DNA from: Dastarcus helophoroides
Taxonomy: Eukaryota > Arthropoda > Insecta > Coleoptera > Bothrideridae
Assembly (NCBI GenBank): GCA_028583605.1
Contig: CM053336.1
Location: 20,879,004-20,943,003 of the forward strand
Direction of reading: 5' to 3'
Length of the DNA stretch: 64,000 nt
Shown here: piece after piece, positions 36,701 to 48,700 of the stretch
Position numbering within the stretch: the stretch's first letter is position 1
Layout: each line of letters starts with the position of its first letter
Translations under genes and position numbers: made by a program
The notes under the pieces: model-generated
Database searches by the model: none
Told to the model about the DNA's origin: nothing
What the model saw: the letters and a program-made list of their open reading frames with translations, nothing else

Positions 36701-39700
36701 ACTTATTTTTCTTTCAATGGCAGCTTCTATAAACAAATCTCCGGCACCCCGATGGGTTCTCCCTTATCCCCAGTCGTAGCAAACATTTTCATGGAATCTT
36801 TCGAAAACACTGCGTTGGAAACTGCGGATTTAAAACCCAAGGTTTGGCTTCGTTATGTAGATGACACATTTATTGTATGGCCACATGGCACGGATTCACC
36901 AAATTTGGAACACCTAAACAGTTTACATTTCTCTATTAGCTTCACTATGGAAATCGAAAACAACGGTTCTCTTTCTTTTTTTGACGTACTGGTCACCAGT
37001 TTACCAAATGGTCGCGTTTCTCATTCCGTTTATCGAAAACCCACCAATACTAATCGTTATTTGCATGCAGAGTCCCATCATCACCCTTCCCAAAAACGTT
37101 CTGTCATAAATTCACTGGTTTCACGAGCTGTAGCAATTTCACAACCGATAAATCTTTCAGACGAGTTGAACAAAATTCGTTACAAATCGCACGACATTGA
37201 AACTGTCATTAAACGACATCTTCACCCTACCCCTCGTCCTTCACAAAATTCAATAATTTCTTCTAAAGCCTTTCTTCCTTATGTTCACGGAGTAACAGAT
37301 CAACTCGGAAAATTATTGAGAAAAGAGAACATTAAACCCATTTTTTCGTCATCCTCAATGATCCAACAGCTCCTCCCATCTCCCAAAGATAAAATTTCAT
37401 CCTTTTGTTCTAATGGCGTGCACAGGGTTCCTTGTTCTTGTGGTTCAGTGTACATCGGAGAAACGGGCGATCATTTAAGACGCGAATATCCGAGCACCAA
37501 AGATGTCTTAGGTCTGGTTTATTTTCGAAGTCAGCCATTGCCGAACATCAACATGAGACCGGACATAAGATTCTCGTTGATAATATTTCAATTATATCTA
37601 ATATTCCCAATTTCTATAATAGGAAGATACGCGAGGCCATTGAAATCCAAAAATTCCCCAAAAACATCAACATAGACGACGGTTACATGCTTTCCTCCAT
37701 CTGGAAACCAACCATCGAAAATCTTCGGGAATGATCGCGCAGACGAATGGTATATAAAGTTTCCTTTTCTTTCTTTCCTCTCAGAAGAGTTTCCTCTCTG
37801 GTATGGTGGACATATTGAGTTGCCGTGCTCTTCTGTCTAAACTTTCTTATCCTTTATATCAATTTTCAATTAAGAAGAGTTTCGCCTCTAGTATGGTGAA
37901 CATACTGAGTTACCGTGCTCTTCTGTCTAAACTTTCTTATCCTTTGTACCAATTTTCAATTCAGAAGAGTTTCGCCTCTGGTATAGTGGACATACTGAAT
38001 TACCGTGCTCTGATGTTTTGAAATTGGCCTTTTCATTCTTTCAATTTTGCATATTCCCTCATATTCCTCTCTCATTTATTTTTCTTTTCTTTGTTCCTGA
38101 AGAAACCCCCTACGATGGTGGGCGAAACGTCGAACACTTTTAGTAGTTCTTTGACATGGTCCAATCCCGGAAGAAGTATATCCTGTACTGACTCTGGCCG
38201 TGGAAGCCTTCGTTATCAGAAACATATGTTGTCAAAAAACACGAAACATTTTCTATGCTTAAGAAAACAAACTCCTTCAGATAGAAGTAAATATGGCCAG
38301 GAAATTCAAAATTTAATTAACCAATTTTTATCGAGATTTAAAATATTTTGATCAGAAGAAATTGCTCATAGTTTCCGTATTTTTTTATAGCCATTTAATA
38401 TAAGACACAGAAACAGTTGCAAATGAGCATAAATGGAATGAATAGATTTACAAAACAACTCCAATTTGAGGATCAAATTTCACAATAAGGACATCCAATA
38501 ATTCTAGTAAAATAACCTACATGATTAGTCAGATAAGAAATGCAAATCATAAAATAATTTGGACATGAGCGTAGGCATGATTTTTTTCAAGGTAAGGCAA
38601 CAATCATTCTGAAAAATTCATGGACAAAAAAGAAAACCTTGTAGCTGAGTAATGTCCATTTTCATTAAAAACTACAGAACTGGGGAGGTCGCTTTTTCAG
38701 ATTAAAGTCGAAATGTCGAAAAAGGCCGATCTTAAGAAAAAAGTCTTTTAAGAACCTTAAGAAATGTCGAAATTTCGAAGAAGTGGAAACGCAAAAAAAA
38801 ATCCAAAAATCAATTTCTGTTAAAAAGGTAGGGTAGGGCTGTAGGCATAAGCTACACCGTTATACGTTTCAGTTTTTGAACCCTTTCAAAAAGTACTGAA
38901 CTGCCGCCGCGTAAGATGCATGGTTGAGAATCAATCCTGGTAAATCCTTACGATATATCAAAAATAGTGGCAGAGTCATTGCCATTACCTGCAACTAGTG
39001 TAAACATAATGAAACGATTTCAAAAAATTGAAATATATCCCTACAACGCAAATATTTTCACTGATGACGATTTTTCACCACCATCCAGCAGCATGTGCTA
39101 CAGCCTCTGCTAGTCAACATGGCACAAGCGCTACAGTATCTGCCAGTCAACCTGATACAAGTGTTATAGTCTCTTCCGACAGGAAGAGACTATTTACATA
39201 TTGAGCGATAGAAGCACTTATGTCAATTTGTAAGTGCTTCTATCGCTCAATATGACCAGGACGATAGTACCAAAGTAAATGCACCTGTTAATACAGTGCC
39301 AGAACCATTTTCTCCTGAAACCATTCGTCCTTACCCAAAAGCGGGTTCTAGAAAAATGAGTGCAGCTGGAAAAAGAAAGAGATACGTTAAAAAACCAAAA
39401 GTTAAAATGGACGAAAAAAAGAAACGCGTCTCTAAAAAATTTCTGCAGTCAAGTTCAGAAGAAGGTGATTGTGCTTGCTTAGTTTGTAGCGAAACATATT
39501 CCGAGAGTATTCCTGGTGAAAACTGGATCCAGTGTGAGGCTTGCAAGCAATGGTCCCGCGTTAAATGTGTGCCAAATGCGGGTCTGACCTACGTTTGTAT
39601 CAATTGTGATAGCAGCAATGATGACTGATGATATGTGATAATTAACCCTACATTAAAATGTTTGATCTCGTTACTAATTACTTATCCATATAACAATAAT

Positions 39701-42700
39701 AATAATATTAAATAATATAACTTAAGGTACAAAGAGTTTAATAATATCCAAAGATTCTAAGTAATTTGTTTTGTTAGTTTTTGATTTTATATAATTTGAA
39801 AAATCATACTTCATATTTCACTAAACAATTATTAAAGTGTCTTTAAATATATATTTGATTGTAAACTGCAGGCTAATTTGAGATTTCTATAATTTCCCAA
39901 TTACTACTGACACTAATCCTCCCATTGCTCAATTTGCTTCATAATCTTGCTCAACTTACCCCACCCATGGGGCAGGTTGCGCAACTCGGACCTTACTCAC
40001 ATTTATGACAATAACTTCTAAACTATATCTGAAATAAGTTTTTCTTCTGAAGACATTTAGAACAGGAGAAATTGCGTATCCAACAATGTAGGTATCAAGT
40101 AAATTTCATACATCTTTTAAGAATTATAACAGAATAAGTAAAAACTTGCTGAACTAGCCCCGCCCTACCTAGTCATTTTCTGATCGAGTCGAATTCAGGC
40201 AAAAAAAGCAACTTTTAAAAATATTCTCTCAGAATTTTTATTTTATTTCAATTTTGCCATATTCTTAAAAGTTGTCAAGAAATCTTTTTCTCAAAATTTC
40301 CTAAAAATTTTGTCCTCCGATTTTTAGATTTCTATTAAAATTTCGCTTCCATTAAAAAAAAATAAACGAATTTTGTGAAAAAGTCTCAATCTTCAGAAGA
40401 AATTCGATTTAATATGGGCATATCCGGAATCAGATTCGAATTTTGAGGCAACAGTTAAAATTTGGAAAATAAGATTTCGGACAAGTTGAAATTACCGGAA
40501 ATCAAATTAAAAAATTCAGAAAAACAAAGACTTCGAAAGAAAATCATGGTATTTGAAAATTACATTGAAATTTCCAGAAAAATATCAAACTTTCTAAAAA
40601 ATATTTCAAATTTCCAAAAGAATGTCCAATTTTAAGGGGGAAATTGGAAAAGTTGGAATTTTCAATAAATCATATTATAAATAAAAACCTAACCTTTCTC
40701 AAAAACTTGAGAAAAGTTTATAACTCGAAAAAGTCAAAATTTTTAAAGGTTTATTTTTGTGAAAAGATGCAATTTTCAGAAAAAGTCGAATTTTGAGAAA
40801 GAAAATCGCAATTTTTAAAAACATTGTTATTAAAATTTATAATTAAGTAAAGATGTTGAATTTACAAAAAAGTTTTTGCTCAAAATTCCCAAAATTTTTT
40901 GGTGCAATATTTTTATTAACATTTCGATCTAATTTAGAGGAAAAAGTGAACATTTTCAGAACCAGAAACCCATTTGAACTAAAAATTCTAATTTGTTGAA
41001 AAAGAAAAATATTCAGAAAAATGACAAAATTTGGAAATAAATAAACCACTTTTGAAAAAGTCCAAAAAGCAGAATTTTGAAAATAAAAAATCGAAATTCC
41101 AAAAAAAGACAAATTTTGAGATACAGGCGAAAAGGTAAAGACTATTTTACAAAAATTTATAATTAAAAAAAAAGGACGAATATATCAGGAGAAAGAAAAA
41201 ACTTATGGAAATATTAAATATCGGATATTGAGACAAAAATCAAAATTTCCTGAAAAAGGCAAACTTTAGGAGACCAGTCAAAATTTCTAAAAAAATCAAA
41301 ATGTAAATGATTGACATTTTTAGCTAAATGTTCAGAAAAATATTGGATTTTGGAAAAAAAAGCGAAATTTCGAGAAAAATTTAAAATGGACCAAAAATGT
41401 TGCAAAGAAATTGAAATTTAAAAACAAGTCGAAATTTAAAGAAATAGTCAAAAACCCCGAGAAAAGGACTAGAGATCTTTTGCGAAGAAAATCAAAATTT
41501 TGAGAAAAAAGGTTTAATCTTAGTGAAATTTCGAAATTACCACAAAGAATCACATTTTATCGAAATTTTGAAAAAGCAAATGAAAATAAAAACGAATATT
41601 TATTTTCACTTGACTCCTCAAGTCAAAGAAACATACTTTACCTTAATAGACGTCAAAAAACGTCAAATATTGTGATATACATTGAAATTTTGACAGGTTG
41701 AAACTTCAAGAAATTTGGATTAAAAAAAGTTGAAATTTACAAAAAAATTTTCTACGTAATTTCTGCCCTTTCACATAAATTCCAGAAAATACACTTTTTT
41801 ATCAAAAGATCGATTAGATTTTGATGAAAAGGCAAATTTTAATAAACAAGCTGAAATTTTCAGAATTAAAAAAAGTCGAAATTTTCAGAAAAGTCAAATG
41901 GCGAAATTTCAGAAAAAAAGCAACAAATTTTTAAATTCCAAATTTTGACTGTCATGTTTGATAAGGGTCAAATTTTATGAATAGATGCGAAATTTAAAAA
42001 AAAAGACAAATTTTGTAAAAAAATTAAGAAGTTAGAAATTTCAAAAAAATGTTTCAAGGAAAGTATGATTTCTGAGGAATTGGAAAGTCCCCCAACTGAA
42101 TACATATACATTTTTAGTTTGCTGCATGAACCAGAATAGGGCCGGCCCTATTACGCATATGATTTTGGAAGCACTTATGTTTGCGTAATGGAAATAGTTA
42201 AAAAGGACCACAGGTCCAGACTAAATAACGTACGACTAGAAAGTTGTGTGCGGTTTGCTGTGGCAAATTTGGCAAAGAAGCAACTCCAAAATTTTCATTA
42301 GTTTGTTTAAGATTTGTTTGTCATAGTAATTTTCCTCTTTTTATTTGCATTATGTATTTTAATTAGGTAATTTTTATAGTACTCACTTTTGTTATTTTTG
42401 TTTTGTTAATAATTGTTGTTAATCATCCAATCTAACGCTCATATTTTCCTTAGATGCGGTCCGCGCAAAATTTTTAACCTTCTGGTTGGCCCGCTGTAAA
42501 AAAAGGTTGCTTATCCCTGGTTTAAAGAAAAATAAAGCATTTATTATATTAAATTAATAACCCATTATATATTTTGGCACATATGGTCTTTTATGGAACC
42601 AAAATTGAAAAATGTGGGCTCTGTTTTTTTAGACAAGAGCCTGGTTTAAATTTCTTTATTTTTTTTAAATTAGGCAAATGGTTCAGATAACACGAAATAT

Positions 42701-45700
42701 TAAAAATACTGTTACGGGCTTATTGGTTAGAACTTATTATTAACACGTGAATTGAATAATACCCACTTTATTACCAAACTAAACTCGGGATACTACAACT
42801 GAATAATGAACTCACTTATTTACTTCTAATTACTAAGTCACTGATTACACTGACTGACTCTAACTGAGGGAAAGGCGTCCGCCTTATATAATTTTCGCTT
42901 CCGGATTCTAGAAGTTTTCGGTAGATAAGGCTTATCGTTGGCCGAAATTCTGGAACGCTTATCTGCCGTTTGCTTCATTATCGCGGCCGTTTTCCCATAT
43001 CAGATCTTTCTAGAAAATTTTCTTACGTACTAAATTCTATAATTTACATTTCACTACAATACATATAATTGAATTTTGTAGCTTTGCATTTTAATTAGTT
43101 GACCTAATGGCTTACTTGGAACTACCTCAAACACATTTGCAACTCCATCAAATTGTCACCATAACATTTTGAAGCTGTTCAATTTTCGCTTTGATCACAA
43201 GAAACTGAAAAAATTATAATCTTAATCAAAGTCTTTTAAAAAATAATTCTCACATTTGTGAAAACCGAAATTACTTATTGCTGGAAATATCATATTCTTA
43301 ACAAATTTCAAAAACACATCTGGTGCCATCCGTTTGCGAAAATCGAAATTATTTTTTATTGAAAACAAATTATACCTGAGTCTTTTAAAGATAACGCCTC
43401 ATTCATAAACACCAAAATTACTTTCACCACTCTATGGATAAAGCAGTTAGAAATTTTTGTTTCAGGGGGCTTCTTTACAATGGCAAAAACAATATGCAAG
43501 CTTGGGGCTTAATAGTTTTACTCGTGTCAAAAGCCGCTGGGCATAGTGCCGATATTCCAGACATGGAGCAAGACAAAGCAGCCGGAGTATTGCACAGTCA
43601 AAGAGCTTTGGCTGAAGTAACCGAAATGATGCGAACCAGCCATTTAGTGCACAAAGGTTTGGTCAATTTACAACCAAATGTTGGATCAGACACTTCTGGC
43701 GACATGATGTTTGGAAATAAGATCGCCCTGCTTAGCGGCGACTACCTCTTAAGCAACTGTTGCGCTGAACTGGCTAATTTGAGGAATCAAGAGTTGGTGA
43801 GTTCATTTTACTCTTATATTGTTATTTTATTGCTGCTTTACACTTATTATGCTTTGGAGTATGTTTCAACTAGAAATACAATTAGATTAGGTTATATATG
43901 GGTCGTTTCGTGTTTCTTTTCCAATCCTCATCTTGACCTAAGGAGATCTTTTGTGCATACCTAGATCTATGTAGTTTCCAGGTTCAAACTCTTGTAAAAG
44001 TTTATAATGAAACTGGGATTGAGTTTTTTCACATCTGAGGGGTATAAGGACGTCCATCCGAGTTGGACGTGCCTTTTGCGTGCAAGCGCATCGCACTTGC
44101 GTAGTACATGTTTTGCAGTCTCCACAGCTTCTGCGCGAAAGCGACATAGGTGTCTTTCAGCCTGACCCTGACTGGTTAGGATCCTCAATTCGGATTTGCC
44201 GAGTTTTAAGTAAAACTCAACCTCAAGGCACGTCCAACTCGGGTGGGCGAGTTGGACGTGCCTTGAGGTGGTACCTCATAGGGCAATGTCCTGTTAAGAG
44301 GCCGGTACTATCCTCAATTCGAATTTGCTGAGTTCTAAGTAGACTTTTCTCTTTACAAGCGTTCTAGATATGAATCTTTTCACTTGTCGTACTCCTGGAT
44401 ATGATTTCTAGTGGGGAATTCATGACTTTGCTTTCCATTGCATCTCATTGTTGATTTGACTTTTAGCAAAACCAAAAGTTGGTTCAAGTCCAAGAAAATG
44501 CAGATCCTTCTGTGGTGAGTTGGACCACAGCTTCATTCCCTTGTATTCTGTGTGCCTTGGCACCCACTTAAGGTTGATCCTCTTGTGTTTAGCCATTTGT
44601 TTTAGAGTTTGTTAACAGTCCAAACTAGCTTGGATTTGACAATGCAGCTGCTGAGAGCTTTATTGCCGCTTGACTGTAAGAGTTAATGTAGATCTTTGTT
44701 CCTTTCAGATTTCTTCGAAGACACTGGTAGGCGCAGAGTTCTATTGCATGTATTTTAGTCTGAAAGACAGTTGGGTCTTTTCCTAAAGCTTTAGATAACC
44801 TATAGTTAGGCCCATAAATTCCCACACCGGTCTCATGTCCTGTCTTTGATCCATCTGTAAACCAGATAGATAATTTGTGTTTTTCTTCAGGTACTAATTG
44901 AGCGTCAGTGTGGATATATAAGTCCACTTCAAAGGAATAATCAAATTCGTACCTGGGTTGCATATAATCAACCGATTTGCTAAAATCACAGGGCTACATT
45001 CCTTTAGTTTTCCGTAGTGACCGGAGAAGTCTCCTTCTTTAAATTTTTTTAATTGTAGGAATTTTGAGGCTCCTTTGATGGCCTCCTTCTTCACTAAAAG
45101 GTAAAGAGGAGGAGAGGAGTTAGACCGAGCATTACCTCCATTGTTGCTGTTGGGCAGGTGTTCATTGCGCCTGTTATGCCCAGACAGGCGTACCTTTAAA
45201 CTATGTTCGGTTGGTTTTGTACTGTCTTTTTCGTCATACAGTTATACAGTTACTTAAAATTCTAAACACCGACAGATAATGTACAGCCCAGGCCGGTGGA
45301 TCTAGAAGCATGAGATTTTGCACATAAAAGAGAATTTTTAAAAGTCATGGCGTAAGGGTGTTAAATAGGGGATCAAAAATGTATGGGAGTCATGGGCGTA
45401 GGCAGGATTTCTTTCAAGGGAGGAGGCAAAAATCATTCTAAAAAATGTATGGACAAAAAAATGAAATCCTTCCGACTGGGTAATGTATATTTTAATCAGT
45501 GGCGGCTCGTAGCCGAAATTAATGGGGGTGCTGTGACAATATTTAGCATTTCAAAATTTTTAAGATATCGGCTGAAAATTTCGACATTTTCAAAACGTTA
45601 CTTTTCGAAAACTTTCGTTTTTCTGACAATGAAAACTTTTGATAATGTCGCATTTTTTGAAAGGTTGCATTTTTTTCCAAATTTCGACTGTATTGCAAAA

Positions 45701-48700
45701 TTTAATTTTTTCCATTTGAAAATTCTTACTTTTTCTGAAAATGTAATTTTTTTTAAAACTGGATTTTAGACTTTTTAAATTTTCGACTTTTTTCTAAATT
45801 TCATCTTTGTTTATAATTTTTTTTGGATATTATAATTTTTTTATTGAAAATTTCGATTCTTAATAATTTCGACTGGTTTTTATTTAAATGTCAACTATAT
45901 TTTAAAATTTCATGTTTTTTTGCAAAGTTTAGATTATTTTTTGATTTTTTTTGTTGAAAATTGCGCTACTTCTTAATTTTCGAAATTATTTCAAAATTTC
46001 GATTATTTTGAAAATTTTAAAATTTTATGAAATGTTTGACATTTTGGCAAAATTTTAATTTTTTTTACCTAAAACATCAACCTTTTAAAAAAATGTTCCA
46101 CTCTGATTCAAAATGTTAACTACCAAAAATTTAAACTTTTTCCAAAATTTTAACTTCTCAATATTTCGACTATCTGCTAATTTTCACTTGTTTTCAGTAC
46201 AGTTAAGGTTTCGAAAATTTTGATTTTTATTGAAAAGTTAAGTGCAAATTTCCCAACTATTCAAAATTTAAAAAAAAAATTTCGAATTAGTTCGTTAAGT
46301 TGATAAAAATTCTCATATCCTTTGCAAATTTTGATATTTTTTTTTTTAAACTCGACTATAGATTTCAACCTTTTTTTTGAAAATTTCTTCTTTTCCAAAA
46401 TTTTGACTTCTTATGGACATTTGAAACATTTTGAAAATTTTTACCTTGTCAACAAATTTCGACTTTCTTTATTGAAAATTTTAACCTTTTTTGAAATTTT
46501 CCAAAATTTAAAATTTTTGGAAAACTTAAAAATTTTTACTATTTTTTTAATTTCGACTATTCTCCAAAATTTGACATTTTTTGCAAACTGTCGATCCTTT
46601 ATTTGAAAATTGTGATTTTTATAAAGTCAGGCATTTCTTAAAAGCTTTTATTGACATTTTCGACTAATATTTCGTAAAATTTTGACTCCATTTTAAAACT
46701 TTGACTTTTTTTTTCAAAATTTCGATTCTTTTTGAAAACTTGACTTTTTTTAAAAAATTTTGAACTTTTTTAAACATTTTATTTATACATTTTTTAAACT
46801 ATTTTCAATTAAATCTTCGACTTAAAAGAAAAGATTCTTTTTAAACTTTTTTCAAAATTTTACCTTTTCAAAATTTCAACTTTTTTGATAATTACGAATT
46901 TTAAATAATTTTGAGTTTTCACCAATATTCAAAAAATTCGGTTTTTTTGAAAATTTAATTTAAAACTCCGCAATTTATTTTAAATGGCTATATTTTTCAA
47001 AAATTCGTCTTTTATTCGCATCCCCAAAATTATTGAAAATTTCAACCATTTTAAAAATTGAAATTTTTTTTACAAAAATCGCCTTTTCTGATAATTTTGG
47101 CTTTATTTTTTAAAAGTGGTAATTTTTTTCCTTTAATATTTACATTTTTTGAAAAAAAATTCGAAATAACGCTCGAATTAAAAATTAATAACAAAAATTT
47201 CTATTTTTAAAATTGAGCAAAGTTTTGAAACAAATTTTCAAAAAAAACTTACCTTTTAAGTACAAATAAATTGCCAAAATTTGATTTTCAACCACAAAAA
47301 ATTAGCTTCAAGCTGGAATATTTAATTTTTGAAATATCTCTCGAACTTCAAAATTACTAGAAAAAAATTAAATTAGAAGAGTAAATTGTTAATGAATATT
47401 TTTCAACATTTTGATTAATTTTAATTTCGAAATTTTGAAACTCGCTAGAAATGTTGACTCTTTTCCTCAAAAATTTCAATAATTCCCACTTTAAAAGTCG
47501 AAACTATAAGAATATTTTTGACAATTAATTTATTTCAAAAATTTTTTTTTTTAATTCCGAAAATGTTATTTTTTTTGAAAAATGTTGTTTACTAATAAGA
47601 AATTTTAACTTTTTCTAGAAATCTGATCTGCTTTCTCTTGAAATTTTGAGTTTAATTTTCAAATTTCGATCTTTTTTTTATCGAAATTTGAATTTTAAAA
47701 TCGAACTTGAAAATTTCAAAAATAAATTTAACATTTCTAGAAAAATTGGAAATTCCAGTTTAGAATATCCTTTGGTCCTACAGTAGTAGTAATTTTTTAG
47801 AGAAATATCAAATTTTAAAAAAGGTTGAAATTTACAAGGTTATTTTTTCTTGAAATATCAATAATTTTCCCAGTTTTCTTATTTTTACGCTGTTTATTTT
47901 CCCTAAACTCAATAATTTTCTTTCTTATTAAAATTACAAAATAAAATGAACTTTAAAATATTAAAATTTCGTTGGAAAGCTTTTAAATTTCCAAAACAAA
48001 TTAGAGAGAAATCAAAATTTCTACAAGAAAAAATATTTTAAAGACAAAATCTCCAGGAAAAGTCTAAAATTTAAAAAAATTCTTTGTATAAAATGTTTAG
48101 AGAAAAACACAAATTGTATAGGAAAAAAAAGCAAAATTTCTTAAAGAAAAAATCGAAATTTGAAAAAAATTTGAAATATCTTTACAAAAAAGTCAAAATT
48201 TTTTGTTTTCCCCAAAATGTTGAAATTTTTATAAAGCTTTCGGGGTTTTGTCAAAACTACAAAATAAAATGAACTTTAAATTGTCAGTGTCGTAAAAAAC
48301 TTGACATTTTTTAAAGCAAATTAGAGAAACACAAACAGAGATTCGAAGAAGTTGGAATTTCTAGAAAAAATTTTAAGAACAACAAATTTCGAAAAAATTT
48401 CTTCTTATACAATATTTAGGAAAAAGGGAAACTTTGCAGAAAAAATCAAAATTTTCTAAAAAAAATCGAAATATTTGAAAAAACCTCAAAATTTTTTTTA
48501 CAAAATGAGATATGAGGTAAAAATTCGAAGATACCGTATTAACTTATTTTACAGAGAAATAGTAAAATGCGAGATGACTTAAATTTAGATTTTTTTTGAA
48601 TTTGTAATTATTTTCTCAGAATGTTGACATTTTCAAAGAAATTTGAGTTGTTTTCTTAATATTTTAATTCCTGGTCGAGATATTGATTTCTTCCTTAAAA

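Larger units (their letters stand above)
38827..40170 (+). mobile_element. Pogo-like DNA transposon remnant (approximate ends)
   Basis: The left end reads AGGTAGGGTAGGGCTGTAGG and the right end CTAGCCCCGCCCTACCT, which are imperfect inverted repeats. Flanks join up when compared with 49050-49100 ('aaaaatcgatttttatgaaa' then 'aattttcagaacaagtcg'), so the segment is an insertion into that repeat. Inside is the C-terminal part of a pogo/Tigger-type transposase. Confidence 0.55.
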
